From: Acanthochromis polyacanthus
Lineage: Eukaryota; Chordata; Actinopteri; Pomacentridae
Assembly: GCF_021347895.1 (NCBI RefSeq)
Contig: NC_067117.1
Location: 34,230,067 to 34,294,066, forward strand
Length of the DNA: 64,000 bases
Direction: 5' to 3'
Shown in pieces: positions 1-13,800 of the stretch. The position numbers and the translations under genes are program-made. Position 1 is the first letter of the stretch. Every line of letters begins with the position of its first letter. The notes below the pieces were generated by a model. That model worked only from the letters and a program-made list of their open reading frames with translations. It searched no databases and had not been told where the DNA came from.

Positions 1-2900
1 CCACATTAGTGACACTGATTTCTTTGAAACACCTCCAATATACTGTGTCCTGTCTCTTTTATCTTTCATGCCAAGGAAACATTTCAGGACAGTGAACTGG
101 CCACTCTCCTTCAAAACAACAAAGCACACATACTGTTTAATACTGCTAATGTTTAGATGTGTCACAAATAGAAACACTTGCCTGGCATCCTGTAGCTATC
201 CCATCTGTGTGCTGGTTCTGGTCCTCTACTGAACGTACAGGTTTTTTTTAGCTGTGCACCCGTGAGCTCAACACGTTGTGGTTTGGGACAATTTAAAGGA
301 ATCAGTCTGAAGTTGTAGATTTAGCCCTTATAGTCTGTCTTTATATTGTCTTTACTACCATGGCAACCGTTTCTTCACTGAGCCATGCTTATCCACAAGG
401 ACACCGACAGGGATACAAACACAAATAAAAGTTTTATGCATGCATATCAACATACTGAGGGAGAGATCTGATTATTTTCAAATTCATTTCACATGACAAC
501 AAAAACCCTAAATGTACAGACAGGAGCAATTTTCACAAACTAGATAAAGAAAACACCTCGCTCTAGACATTTAGGAGAAGTCGCCACTGCCCCTGTGTGG
601 ATTTAGACCAGGTCAAAATCCCAAAGTGGCACACTAAATAGGCCTATTGATTCCATCTTCTGGTTTGTTTACTGCACTTTGTTTGACATTATTTTTGAAA
701 GCAGCCTCGTTTTTGCTTTTAGGGCTGAAATCTTTTACAACATTGTGTCTTGCAACAGCTGACATTTAGATGTAAAACATGAATAGAATAGAATAGGTTT
801 TGGTTGTCAACCAATATTAAACACAGATTAAAAATATATACAACCAAAATATATACAAAAGAGCAAATAGGGACCAGATAAATGAGCATTTTATAACCAT
901 AAATATTTCAATTAAGCATAAATATTGCACCTGACCATGAATATTGCATTGCAGGCATGTGACATTGTCATTCAGGGGGGAGGGAGAAGACTCCCGTCTG
1001 CTTCTCCACAAGTCCTCTCCTTGGGTTTTCTGGTGTTGAGGTTCAGATTGTTGTGGTTACACCATCACCACAGATGCTGGACTTCCTCTGGTAAGCAGAT
1101 TCATCGTTGTCTCTAATCGGTCCTATGCCTAATGCCTGCAAGATAAGCTTCATAAAGAACTCAACACATGAAATGACTTTGTTGAAGCAGGTCTGATGCT
1201 TACGGATTGTTGGGTGCCACTGAAACATTCTGAAATATTATAAAATGAAACAAAACAAGAATACTGCAGCACAGGGTCTTATATCTAACATCAGCACTCA
1301 AAGTGGAAATGTGTATCAAAGTATAATAATATTTATTTCATTCCTGCAATCTGGGGTCATTTTCATTTTTATTTGAACAACCAAGGGAGCAAATGAAACC
1401 AAGGAGCAAAGATTAATGAAATGTCACCAGGAGACAAAACCTGCGGGTTCCCTATAAAGTGGGGTTACTTTGCGGACTCGTAAAATGCCTGTTTGAGCAT
1501 TTATATAAAAGTAATCTTCACTTCATTAATTTTAGTTGACATTTAAGAACCATAAATTGTTCCCATATCTCTTTTAAATTGCCATGCAGACTGCCATTTT
1601 GTCTGTAAAGTTAATTTCATTTTCACTGTCAATAGACCCTCTTCACACCTCCTTTCATGGTTACATCACAAGTCGGCGCTTAAGCTTCTTCCTTTATATT
1701 AAACGAGACTGCACTGAAGTGGAAAGAGGCACAGAATTTTCAAAGTTCATCCTCTGGTAGGATACATTTATTCTATATATAAACTTTCTCTGCATCCCAA
1801 TAATTTCAGTGCATACAAGCAATAATACCAGGAGAGCACAATTTATTATTTCCCAGAGCTGAATCATTAGGTTACTGAATCTTGCACCTTTTTATAATGA
1901 CCGAGCTGCCCACTATGATGAATCTCAGTTTTTTTATTTTAAATGTCTCAGAGTAGTTTCTTTCAACAAACTGTGCTACGAACAGTTTCCTGGAGAAATG
2001 ATGAATCTTTGGATATAGTTCACTGTCAATTATGTTTATTGCCAGCTCACAGTAACGTCATGAAGAGAAGCATGGAGGCCTGTCATTCAAGTTGGCGTGC
2101 TCTAGAAAATATATTAACAAGCACACACAGGAGTGCATAATGGGAAGTAAATGCATAGAGAGACACACGAAGCAAACGCAGGTTCCACAAATAGTTCAGT
2201 TTTCTACTAACTGTTGATGTGCAAGCTGAATTAAAATTTTAACACTGTGACATAAAACCTGTAGTTATTTATAATACTACCTGAATATCATTGATAAATA
2301 ACATGTTATCTTAAAAAAATACATTTCCCTGATGTTGTTGGTTTATCAAGACGCTACTATACCCAAATGTGATATAGTTGAGTTACTTGTTTGAATTAAA
2401 GCTAGTTCTTACGTTTTTATTAACATGACGAAGGTTAGTGTTTGGGCCATGTTTAGGCTTTTTGGCTGCACCCTGAGAATATAAAGCTCCAATTCAGAGC
2501 AACAATCACCTCTTACATCATCTTTTTGAGTGAGTCATTTTCAAACCAATTCTGTTCTTGGAGTCCTGTAGCTGTTTTTCTTGGAGTTGGTTTGCACTGT
2601 TGGCTTTGGCAGAACACCCAGTAAGAGGAAGCCTGTGATTTCTCATGAGATTGAGTTCTCAGATGTTTTGTAGGAAAGACACCAGCTTCTACCAGCATTT
2701 TAAAGAAATTGTTTGCCTAAAATACAGTATCTCACTGAACACACAGCCTTAGTCAGTTGGTAGCTGTTACATTTAAAAGTAAATGTAAAATGTCTGTGAT
2801 GTTATACTGAACACCACACGCACGCAGGCACGCACGCACGCATGCACAATTAATTAATTACAACAAAGCACATTAAAAAACAATGCATTTAATTGCACCT
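1..2900. other. non-coding stretch, no gene recognised
   Basis: AT-rich sequence with only short open frames that show no recognisable motif. It contains a small GAATA-type tandem at about 780-796 and a CGCA-type tetranucleotide run at about 2818-2844. I see no promoter, exon or RNA gene that I can support. Confidence 0.5.
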
Positions 2901-2944
2901 TCATTTTAGTTTCTCAGTTCACTATTTTCTGCCACTGATGAACA

Positions 2945-3210
2945 CTCCAGCCCAGTAGGTGGCGGTAATGAACCCAAAGTCTGTTTGCCAACTGCAATAA
3001 AGAGTCAATCAGTGCAGGAAAGTTAGATCACTTGGTTCAAATCAAATCAAATCAAATCAAATTAAATCAAATCAAATCAAACTTTATATATATAGTTCTT
3101 TTCGTACAATAAAAATGCAACACAAAATGTTTTACAGCATTTAATAACATTGAAGTAAAGGTCACAAACATTCTCTTTTATTACAAAAATTGTTCAGCAA
3201 AAAACATTTC
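2945..3210 (-). repeat. composite dispersed repeat: GTAGGTGGCGGTAATG motif plus AAATC array and retroposon-like tail
   Basis: The motif GTAGGTGGCGGTAATG near 2956, followed by 'tgtttgccaac', resembles a repeat seen widely in fish genomes (from memory, not searched). It is followed at 3038-3081 by an AAATC pentamer array and then 'aaactttatatatatag'. In reverse orientation this last part resembles the end of fish LINEs and SINEs, where a short AATAAAGTTT-type tail runs into a simple repeat. The assignment to a retroposon tail on the minus strand is inference. The 5' extent is unclear. Confidence 0.4.
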
Positions 3211-3689
3211 TGAAAGCATTTGAGGCGAGAAATAAGCTACTGAATCGGTCCTGGTTTTAGTTCAGCGACGGCTCGTTTAGATGAAAGTTTCGCGGTGCAT
3301 CGGACCTCTGTTCCCAACGCTACATTTGCATAATTGAAACTACTTTATGCAAATGAGCACTGGAGCAATACACCGTACGTTAGTTATGACAGTTCTGGTA
3401 CCGGAAAACGGGGGTGTAGCCATCCCACAATAGACCACTTTTCAAGACACTGAAGTGCTTGAGTTTACAAAACACTTCAAGTTTGCAGTAATCTGTGAAT
3501 GCAGTAGACATATGAATAATGCACAGATAAATATAAATGAAACATAAACATTCATGTTTGTGACTATTCATTGATTCAGTCTTCAACCAAAAGTTGTTTG
3601 AATTGAAAAACTTTGCTTATTGTGCCGTATATTGCTATTTTACAAAAATGCGATTAATCGTGATTTATTAGTTACAAAGCCTGTAATTA

Positions 3690-3983
3690 CACCCTACCGT
3701 TCAAAAGTTTGGGGTCACTGAATCAGAAATACAGTCTAGACATTGTTAATGTGGTAAATTACTATTCTAGCTGGAAACGGCTGATTCTTACGGATACAGA
3801 GGAACATTTCCAGCAACCATCACTCCTGTGTTCTAATGCTACATTGTGTTAGCTAATGGTGTTGAAAGACTAATTGATGATTAGAAAACCCTTGTGCAAT
3901 TGTCTTAGCACATGAATGAAAGTGTGAGTTTTCATTGAAAACAAGAAATTGTCTGGGTGACCCCAAACTTTCGAACGGTAGAG
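3690..3983 (+). mobile_element. Tc1-type miniature element (TTTGGGGTCA family), copy 1
   Basis: Short element with inverted ends reading ACCGTTCAAAAGTTTGGGGT on the left and its imperfect reverse complement on the right (near 3958-3983). TA dinucleotides flank it at 3688-3689 and 3984-3985, as expected for Tc1/mariner insertion. The interior, including 'ggaacatttccagca' and 'attgtgttagctaatggtg', is shared with copies at 10,038, 32,119 and 49,933. This copy lacks about 30 bp just inside the left end. It has no coding capacity, so it would depend on a transposase supplied in trans. Confidence 0.75.
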
Positions 3984-3999
3984 TATGTGGGGGCCAAGG

Positions 4000-6890
4000 T
4001 GTGACATTTGAAGCTGGTCAGACACAGACTCACTCCCAGTAACAGAGGTGATTAAGGAGACATTTAGTAAATGCTTGAAGCCAGACCTGATTCCAGTTTG
4101 TCAGCAAGAACTAATAAATGTGTCACTCGTGCTGTTTGAGATGCGACTTGGCTCCACTAATGACAGTTGCTACCGATTTAACCTCAGCTAGCTCTGTAAT
4201 TAACCGGCTGATTTTCAGGTGCTCTGTAGCAGCATCAGTGCAAATACTGGGGCTATCTCCACATGTGAGCGTGTAATGAAGGCGTGTCCTTTCAGTCAGC
4301 GTGAGCAGTGAAAGTGCTTGTTGTGCACAAATTATCTGCTAGTTCTGTATTCATTAAATGCTCCTAATATGCACATGTCTTGTTTATGATTCTCACTGCA
4401 ATTAGCTCTAATTTAAAGGGTTTGGTGTTGGTGAGTCACTGGAAGCAGCAGTAGGGACAGTGATAAAGGCTGTTGAATATGAGGCTGTGTTCGGACTTAT
4501 GATGGGTTATGGAGGCTGTAAGAATGTTATTTAAAATTTACAAGTCAAACACTTGTTATAATCCACAAGGACGTCTTAAATTTATATGAGCGAAACATTA
4601 CAACTCTTAAGATTTGAAATAGCACTCATGCAGTGCTCACTCCAAGCTGCTGCTGACAGACATGAAAACGTAAAAAGATGATGTATATGTGATCTGATAG
4701 AGACGTTTAAGATGAGCAACATGCAGTCAATTTAGTCCGTTTCAGAATATTATGGTGTCCTGCAGGGCAGTGTACCTTCTTTGCTAAGCACACAGAGCGG
4801 CGCTGTTCAAGCTGCTGAGGCTCAGTTCCATTTAGCCAAGCACTGATGCCACGTTGTCCCACTTTCATGGATGGCCTTAATCTCTGCCCTTAGCTGAGGC
4901 AGATTAATCTCCACAGTGCTGACATTATCTCCTGTTCTACACTGTGACACTGGACACAGGAGGAACTCCCCACATCCTTACTTCTCGGAGCTCAAACAGC
5001 ACATCTGATGCCACCGTATGTTGATCTGGAGCCAAAGAATGAGAACAAGTGTTATTCATAGCTGCACGTATCTAAGCTGCATTTATACACAGTCCAGCAA
5101 CACTGTTTTACCAAGTACTCAAATCAGTGGCAGAATATGCAGAATGCATTTCTAATACATACAGTAAATTGTATTTGATACAATAAACCATTCATTGTAT
5201 GCATTGTGCTGATGGATGATTTAGGACTTGTGTATCTCGTTGAATCCTTTTAAAGTAATGTCAGTGCAATTACTCATGTAAACCACTTAAATGTGTTATG
5301 TATGCCGTAAATGTAATTTACTGTAGAGTCTGATTTATGTATTTCTTTCTCTGCTTTGTTTTTTTTTTTTGCCTTACTTACACTCTACCTTGACACGAAG
5401 GCTGAATATTCAAACCGCAAAGCGCAAGTCAATGAAAGGGACTGGGTGGTAAATATTTACCACCTTGTGTGACTTGCACTGGTTGTGCAGCGACTAAAAA
5501 CGGTGGACGTCAGGGTCCTTCCGGTGCACTCTGACAAATATTTTCCATTAATTATCTTTATAATTTATAAGCCAGGAACTGTTTGATGTACCGTGACAGA
5601 TTATCATAATGATGATGGAGCACAGTGGATGGCAGCCCACCCGAAAACATGTTTTATCATGAGGATGAAGATTCTTCCTCTTTGTGTCGCAGTAGCCACG
5701 AAAGCAACTCATCATACCTTTTCACAGCAGACTCTTCACTCTCTCCTGTGCAAGAGGGTAAACAATAACGGTGCTCATCTGATAACGTGAACACATTTTC
5801 ACGTTGTCAACGCTTTACTCCAGAGAAAAGTTCAATCTTCTATTTTTACACAGATGATGATTTGAACAGATAACTTTCTAAATAATGTTAATAATAAATC
5901 CAATTTTATTAGCAAAGAGTCTTTTCATATTGTACTTTATGGAGGACATAAATTACAGAATAAAAGCAGCATCCAATCTATGATCACTGTGAGAAACAAA
6001 ATGTCTCTATTTTTCGAACCAGTGAGCCATCTCAATGACTGGGATTTTTCTGAAAAGTTGTTTTTGTGTGTTAAAATCCCCAAATTGCAAAAGTAATGGG
6101 TGGGAAATCTTCATTATGCTACTACAGAACCCCACTTAGTTCAGAGTGGACAATTACTTACAAGGATTTGGTCAGATTTCCTGACTTCACGAAGACGGCG
6201 GATGCTTTTGCGCTGGAAGTGGAAGAATAAATGCCTGTTTTAAGGTAAGACAGCTCACACAGTTACTGTGTGATTAAGGCTGTGTAATGTGCAAACATTT
6301 GTCAGGCTTTGTGATCAATGCTTTGCTAATCACTTTGAGATCGTGTGCAAAGACTTTCACTGGTCACAGCTGACTGAGCGGCGTACTGCTGTCAAAGAAA
6401 AACAACAACACAACCACCAATCACCTTTAATATGAGGTTTTGCACGACCATTAAACATCTGCCGTGTCTGGTATATTTTGAGTAACAGCAATATTTTCAT
6501 ACCTGCTGTAATGAATATCAAAACCAGATGGAGTATGTCATACTCCTAAAGGATGATTCTGGTTATTTCAACGTGGTGTATTTCTCATTAATGTAGCTAA
6601 TGTGATTCTATAGGTCCTACTACCTTCGCATTCTCCAACTCCATGAAAAATTCAACACAGAGTTGCATAAAATAGCATGCAGAAACTGGACAGACTGGTG
6701 CGAGCTCCCTGGAACTTTTAATCAAACTAGAATTTTACATGAATCCTTTTAAAGGCAACTAGTGCAGCAGTCAGACAGCAGAAATTTCATGCTAATATTG
6801 CACTGAGAGCCAGAGTCGACAGATTTTTATCGAAGGTAGTCTTTGTTCTGAATGAGGAGGGCTGCATACAAACTCAGCAAACTACTTTAT
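4000..6890. other. non-coding stretch, no gene recognised
   Basis: About 2.9 kb with no recognisable exon, RNA gene or named repeat. A 12-base T run lies near 5360. The open frame at 5593-5790 shows no motif and is probably chance. Confidence 0.45.
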
Positions 6891-6898
6891 ATCTAAAC

Positions 6899-7480
6899 AC
6901 TAAAAACACAAGCACTCAGAGAGCACGGCAGTCTGCCAACACTGCTCACTCATTGTATCATTTCCACCTTTGAAAAAATTTGTGGCAGAAATCACAGCAA
7001 AATAGAATGTGGCCATGTAATATAGAAGTACCCACAAACCAAATGACCTTGCACTGAGCACAGGCGTGTGTTATGCGTGTGTTATGCGTGTGTACATTAT
7101 GTATGGATACAGAATCGCATGACCTAAATATGTAGTGAGCGGCGTGAATTGATAGGACTCAGAAACACACCAACAACTTATTGTTCCTTGTATGATTTCT
7201 GATGGATAAGCCCCAATAAGTCCACAGCAGTCCATCAGTAGTAAGATTGCAATCATGTGATTGTCAGTAAGCAGCTGACGTAGTGTTCACTTGTTGTCAT
7301 AGCTACAATCAGTGACGCCATGCTGCTATTTCGCAATGATAGAGATGTCTTTAACAAATCCATGCATCCACATTATGCCATATCACTGTCAAATTCTAAT
7401 CAATTAGTCCTGATGTAGTTTCCCCTAAAAATTTCATCCAAATCCCTTTTTGAGTAATGTTGCTAACAGTCAGAAAACAG
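6899..7480 (-). mobile_element. copy of the 'CCTTGGTGGAG' dispersed repeat, reverse orientation
   Basis: Read on the minus strand this matches the repeats at 37,695 and 62,091. Shared landmarks are the GTCTGTCTG/GTTAGCAACATTACTCAAAAA start, 'gacaacaagtgaacactacgtcagctg', 'gacaatcac-attgcaatc', and an end near 6,899-6,945 reading 'gagtgcttgtg' when reversed. It also shares an extra internal block (7,010-7,240) with the 62,091 copy only. No ORF is associated. Superfamily unknown; the inverted CTCCACCAAGG/CCTTGGTGGAG ends of better copies suggest a miniature DNA transposon. Confidence 0.6.
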
Positions 7481-7499
7481 ACAGACAAATGTATGCTGA

Positions 7500-10030
7500 T
7501 CATTACATCATTCTGCCATTCCTTCACGTTATAGTTTTGAACTTGTTTTACCTGGGTTTCGTTTTTAAAAAAAAAATCATACGAGGGCCTGAGGATGCCT
7601 GCTCAAACCCCTGGGCAGTGAACTCCTCTTGAAATAACTTCTGGGAAACTAGCTCTTGGTGATGGCACACGACAAAAGAGAAAGACTACCTCCTTTAAAG
7701 CTGCAGTAGGCAGAAATCTGGAAAAGCCAAAAAAAAAAAAAAAACTTACAACAAAGCGCTATAATGTAAAAATATACAGCCACCTTCCTGCAGTTCTTCC
7801 CTGTGCCCTCTCTCTTGTGAATCCCCTACCATGAGATGAGCAAGCACTTCAAATGTACATAGATAGAAACACCTGGGATTCAAACTTCAGTGTTGAATGG
7901 AGGTTCTCCCTCTAACCCACTGCACCTCCACGTCCTCTTCTCATTGCGGACTTTGTTGCTATTTACAATGTCTCACTTGCTCTGGATGGAAAAACCTGTG
8001 AGTGGCTGAAGTTTCTCCTCACAGGCAGGATTTTAGCTTCACCAGTGGCACTTGTTAGCTGGGGAAGTGAGTAAGTTTTATTTTTTTTACCATATAGTGT
8101 TGCATTGATTTAAAAGAAAGTTGCTCAGTGGTGCACATGTCCACAAAAAGTTCTAAGCATTTTGCGCACTTTTGCAACTTTGAGCCTTTGGAGCACACAC
8201 ATTAGCATAATTCTCAGCTGAACTGATAGAGGGCTGAGCTGGCTACCTTTGTTAGCCCCTCTGCACATAGAGTTGGGGGAAAATAGAGCAATTATGCAGC
8301 TCTTCTAGACTTTCCAAATGTCAATGGAGCAAATGGATTTGGAAGGGATTTGTAATGCTCAGTAAAATGTAGTTACTGTTTAACAGCCGCCTCTTTTCAG
8401 TGATTGGGTGTGGGGGAATACAGGCATTCCAGGTCAGTGTGTATCGTGTGATGAAAGTGCTTTGGCCATTTTGTCACATTTCGCCACACAGCCCAGCGAT
8501 GTTCCTGGGGGTTTGGTCTGCACCAGTTTGCACCAGTTAGCCAGCCAACACGACTGTGATTGAGTTGCAGTTGGAGTTTTTAAAACGGGTGTATTATGTT
8601 GACATATAGGACTATTACAATAATGAATTTATATCAGTCTAAAATATAAATATAACTGTTATTTACTTTTTAAAAATGGTGCTTGAAGAAACACATCTGT
8701 TGATTTCTGTGCATGTGGCTTATTAGGAGTGATTAATATAACTGCTGCTATTTTATTGCATTTTTAAAATACCATTGCCTCATTAGCAGATAGCTTTTTC
8801 ATCGGTGTTAAAAGAAGTTACAGAAAATACATGAATAGTAAATCAACTGGGAGATATTTTTCAGTTTTTATTATACTGTTTCGGTCATTTGTCAAGCTAC
8901 AACTAGAGCATCTTTTTAGTCAGTCTTAAATTAGAGGATTTTCTGCTTTTCTCTGTTTTATGTCTTGAAACAGAATTCAGTCTTTTTTTTCTGAACTGTT
9001 AAAAATATGTTCAGTAAATAGTGAATGGAGCTGTACTCTTCATATCATCTCTCATGAAAACAGCGTCTCATATCTTGTGATTAATACTCATTCTAATTAT
9101 TGTGTCCATTTATTTTACAAGAATTCCACAGTTTAAATGGAAAACGTTGGTACTGAACTAATGAATTGAGTACAGAACACCTCAGTCAATGAAAGGTGCT
9201 GAAATCCCAACCTTATGAACAACGGCTTTAAGTCTGAAATGTATCCAGTAACAGCCACAATAAATCTAAACAGCAGTGATTGCCACAAGTCAGGGAACCC
9301 AACACAATAAGGGACTACATACTATGGCCTTTTTCCTGTCTGTAACATTGCCTCTCCACGTGATTTGAGGAAAACATTTTAAGACACTGCCAGTGGTACC
9401 AGCCACTGGGCAAACCGGGACAAATCCCGATGGGCTGCAACAACGGTGGGCCGGTGGACCGTCAAAAAATTCATAAAGTTTTTACCGCCTCTGTCTGCCT
9501 CTTTACTGGCCCTCTCTGAATACCTGTCACTCGGGGTGTGCATGAGAGCGTACTGTGTGCGTGTTTGTATGTAATCAACCTTCAACGACCCGAATAAATT
9601 CAAGTCAGCTGAAGAAAACATTTTCATTTTTAGAGGCCTTTGGAGGTGAAACTTGATACTCTGACTGCCAGTGTGTCAATAGCTGTGCAGAGAGGGGCAA
9701 ATGCACTTAATGTGTTTTCAGTAAGTGGCCACACTATATGTTGTTTGAAGTCTATGTTTCTCCCAAATTATTCATTTTGCAGGTTCTTGACTGAGAATGC
9801 ACAGCTCCTCCATGATTATCTGAAGATTATATGTTTTATCTCTTCACTTTACTTTATTCTATTCAGACTATAGATGGGCTGTCTTTTCAAGTTGCACTCA
9901 GCCTTTGCCACATTGCATAATGCATGTGTATAATTATCTCTTTTAACATTGAAAAGTTGTCAAACATATTGACTTGTTTGGTTATGCATTTTAAAAATAT
10001 TGAGTTTTTAATTTAGTTTTGGCATGCTAT
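7500..10030. other. non-coding stretch with one possible TTAA-element end
   Basis: No exon recognised. At about 7,694-7,720 the sequence TTTAAAGCTGCAGTAGGCAG resembles the end of a TTAA-target DNA transposon, similar in its first bases to the well-defined element at 35,778, but I could not find a matching opposite end. It is followed by a 16-base A run. Confidence 0.35.
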
Positions 10031-10037
10031 CTATGTA

Positions 10038-10389
10038 CAGTAACGTTCAAATGTTTGGAGTCACTTAGAAATGTTCTTATTTTTGAAAGAAGGGCATTTT
10101 TTTCCAATGAAGATAACATTAAATTAATCAGAATCCAGTTTAGACATTGGTAATGTGGTAAATGACTATTCTAACTTGAAATGGAATATCTCCATAGGGG
10201 TACAGAGGAACATTTCCAGCATCCATCACTCCTGTGTTCTAATGCTACATTGTGTTAGCTAATGGTGTTGAAAGGCTCATTGATGATTAGAAAACCCTTG
10301 TGCAATTATGTTAGCACATGGATAAAAGTGTGAGTTTCCATGGAAAACATGAAATTGTCTCGGTGAGCCCAAACTTTTGAATGGTGGTG
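10038..10389 (+). mobile_element. Tc1-type miniature element (TTTGGGGTCA family), copy 2
   Basis: Starts CAGTAACGTTCAAATGTTTGG after a TA (10,036-10,037) and ends in the imperfect complement '...cccaaacttttgaatggtggtg' followed by TA (10,390-10,391). The interior is collinear with the copy at 32,119, including the stretch '...cttatttttgaaag' that copy 1 has lost. No coding capacity. Confidence 0.8.
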
Positions 10390-10634
10390 TATGTAAACAG
10401 TATCTTCTGTTTCACTGCGGTGCCTTCATTTCTGAAGAAAAGTCAATGAACTGTTAAACTAGTTTTTGAAAAAATTTTGTGGGAAATCATTCATGGGTGA
10501 CCCAAAGGATGATTTTTGATGTTCTGGGACATCTCTTTGTGTTCTTTTCAGGCATTTCAATAACTAGCTTTGGTTAGCACCTGAGCTTTCCTGATGTAAA
10601 ATTGAGTATTTAAAAAAAAATTAAACTGATGTAC

Positions 10635-10846
10635 ACTACCGGACAAAAGTTTGGACACACTCTCTCATTCAGTGGTTTTTGTTTAATTATTTCATACATT
10701 GTAGATTAATACTGAAGACATCAAAACTATAAAAGAATACATTGTAAACAAACAAATGTTAATCTTCAGTATTAATCTGCAATACAGAAAATAATGCAAA
10801 TAAATATAAAGCTTTGAACGAGAAGGTGCATCCACTGTTTGTGTTA
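10635..10846 (+). mobile_element. second family of Tc1-type miniature element (CTACCGGACAAAAG)
   Basis: The left end ACACTACCGGACAAAAGTTTGG follows a TA and resembles another common fish Tc1 inverted repeat. Internally 'gtagattaatactgaagac' is answered by its near complement '...cttcagtattaatctgcaa', so the two halves form a long imperfect hairpin. The right end near 10,825-10,846 is decayed. No ORF. Confidence 0.6.
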
Positions 10847-10849
10847 GAA

Positions 10850-13800
10850 TATATTAGAGGTGATGATTTTAGTATTTAGCTGTCTGAATAATTTTGAAAT
10901 TTGATGTCATTGCAGAAAAACCGGAATTGTACAGCTCACACCGATACTACTTAGTGTGCCACATTCAGGGACAATATCAGGCGGTGAAAGCACAGTGGGC
11001 CACACCCACCATTTAGTATTTACCAATAGTCATGTGGATGAACATATTTCTGAGAGCAGGACACTATTTCTTGACCATTTGCATTTGCATCACTGTGACT
11101 CAGTCACTGGATTTTATGACTAACAGGATCATATCAACTAAAAAGGCTATTTTCATGACAGAGAATGGTCTGCAGCGTCTGAATTGACTAGAATTGCTTT
11201 CACACCTTCCCACGCTGTAGCATTTGCATCATTTTTGGATGAGGCACAGGCAAAGTGTTTTTTTTATTTATTTTTTTTATCACTCTGTTCTTGATTATGC
11301 ATGCAGTGCCTGAAAAGCTACACACACTGAATTTGATGATCGCGATTCGTATCTCCATACAAATGCAAGCTTTCTGCTTTCGATAAAAAATAAAGAATTC
11401 ATGACAGACGCCATAGTGTCTGATCGTAGGAGGGGAAAATTTTAATAATGATAATTTCCTTTAATAAGTTGTCAATGAACACATCATGGGTTAGACTACT
11501 TTGGTCAAGGCAAATCAAAACTTACTTTTAAAGCTACTGCCTGATTCTGCTTATGCCTCCCACATAATCTCCTTGGAGGCGGAGTCATCGGTGCCCAGAT
11601 CAGGTATTTACATTTTAAGAAGCAGACCAGATGGAGAGGGGGAAAACACTAATTCCATAGTTAAAACATGGGGACATTCACATCCCCATTCTCTTCCTGC
11701 TGATGTAGTTCCCTGCCATGAATTCAAACCAGTCACTTACATCTTATTCTAAAATAAATGAAATTGTTTGCCAAAACTTGTTTACGAGAAAAAAACTAAG
11801 TAACAGAAAACACATGGTGCCAGTGAGACACTTTCCTGTTTCAGTTTAGAAATACTGAAGGGTGAATCTTGTTTACAGAGGCGGGACAAGCAACATTTGA
11901 TGCCAGTTAAATTGTAGGCTGTGTCATCATGTTTTTCTTTAAGGTAATTGGTGCTCTCCACTAAATTAAATGTATTAAAAGTAAGGCAAAATATTTGTTT
12001 GTATTCATGTCTGAAAAATGAATTTATGTATTAGCTGCTCGTTAAATGAGGGAGCACAGACTCAGATTAGAAGGACCAGTGATCTATTTGTGTGTAAATA
12101 AATAGGACTCCTGTCAGCTTTTGCTGTTAGCAGACATTGATGCTCACTGCATCTCTGTTTCTAAAGGCCAGTCAGGGCCAAATACCAGTACAGTCTCTGG
12201 GTGTCACATTTAGAAATCACAAGAAGGGGAAAGGGCACATATGCTCTTTTGTCATATCTATCTATTGAGCCATATGGAGTAGATTTAAAAGCATTCCTCA
12301 CTGGTGGCTATGAAGACACTCTTACCCTGAGGAGCTTCCATCTTTGCTGCTCTGTCTATGAGTGAATCACAAACACAGCTGAAGGACACATCCCCATTTC
12401 GTCCCAGCCGCACAACCATTCCTGTCACTGGGCTGAGAGATAACTGGCTTACCTAACCTGTCCTTTATGTGAATGTCAAAGTGTGCATGCAGGGGCCACG
12501 GCACACCAGCATGTGGTCTGCTACCAATGCCCGGGCGCCTAAGTGCCTCAGAAGAGCTGCTGTGCTCATAAACCTCACCTCTCCACATGCCACGTGCAGA
12601 CTCTACAGTATGGGAAGAACAGAGACGTCGTGCCTTGCAGGAAATAAGTCCAGCATTGCAGGTTTCTCTCTCCATTAACAATTATGATACAGTTATGTTT
12701 ATTCCCGTTAATACCACACAGACCTTTAAGCGCTCCATCATCCGCTCCAGATGGAGCAATAAGAGACCGAGACACTCATCTTTCACAGCTCTTCTCATGT
12801 TAAGATTAGGCTGTTGATGTTAGCTTAGATTGCTCTGTGAGCAGTGACACTGTATGTATCAGCTTCATCTAAATTCCTCTGTACGGCCAAGTCAGTCACC
12901 AGAGATGAAATCAGACTTCAGTAGGCGAAATTAATTGCTTAACCTCTACAAAATCATCTGCCAATAAATTACACGGGGAAATGACTGATCACATACATCC
13001 AGTTCATATCACTAGAGGTTAGTCTGTCATATTTTATCAGACAGTTCAGCGATATGCGCTACTTTTGTGGGAAGAAAATGCAATGCCCCTGGAATGAAAT
13101 GCTATACTGCAGATATTGCACTAATATTGCTCCCTGGTGGAAACATCCAAACAGTGACTGTGACAAAAGACACAATGAAATTGTTTGCAGTTTACTTCCA
13201 AGAGTCGTTTCTGTTCATCCATATCCTGGTGTTTCTTTGGGGAAGGGAAAGGATAACAGATGAAATGACAAATTTCACTTTCCTTGAATGTTCTGTATAA
13301 AAGCTATTTCAGCCGTATTAACTTGATTTTGTGAGAAAGGATTCAAGCCTAATCTCTGCTGCTTTGAACATCACAACCGACTAGCAATCCATCGTATGAA
13401 ATAAAAGAAAATATCAACGCATCCATGTCCACGGGCCATGCCGGTATGTCTGTATTCATGCTGACAACATGCCGTAGGGATTAATGGTGATGTAAATGGG
13501 AACACTCACACTTCAGTGCAGCTGGTTCAGTTCATCCCTGTACTGGCTCAGCTTTGCTCAAGTTCCCTTTTCTCATTTTGCCAGTTTTGAGGGGATTCCA
13601 GGTTTGAAGCAGCAGAAGTGATGGTCAAGAAAAGAGCGGAGGGAGACACAGAGATTACAGCAATATTCTACTGAGAGTCATTCACAAGAGGTACAGTTTA
13701 TTCATGGTAAGTGGGGCTGTAAAGTCCTCTGACTTCAGCTGACCCCTTCAGTCTGGCAATAAATATTTTAGAATATGGACCCTGGAGGTCATTTCTACAG

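Noticed and set aside
9379..9627. 82-codon minus-strand frame with GGTGGGCCGGTGG-type sequence
   Set aside because: It resembles a transposon-derived repeat but I could not find ends or a named family, so no feature is claimed.
12367..12817. Cluster of overlapping open frames on both strands
   Set aside because: GC-richer patch gives open frames in several phases at once; none has a motif or convincing splice sites.
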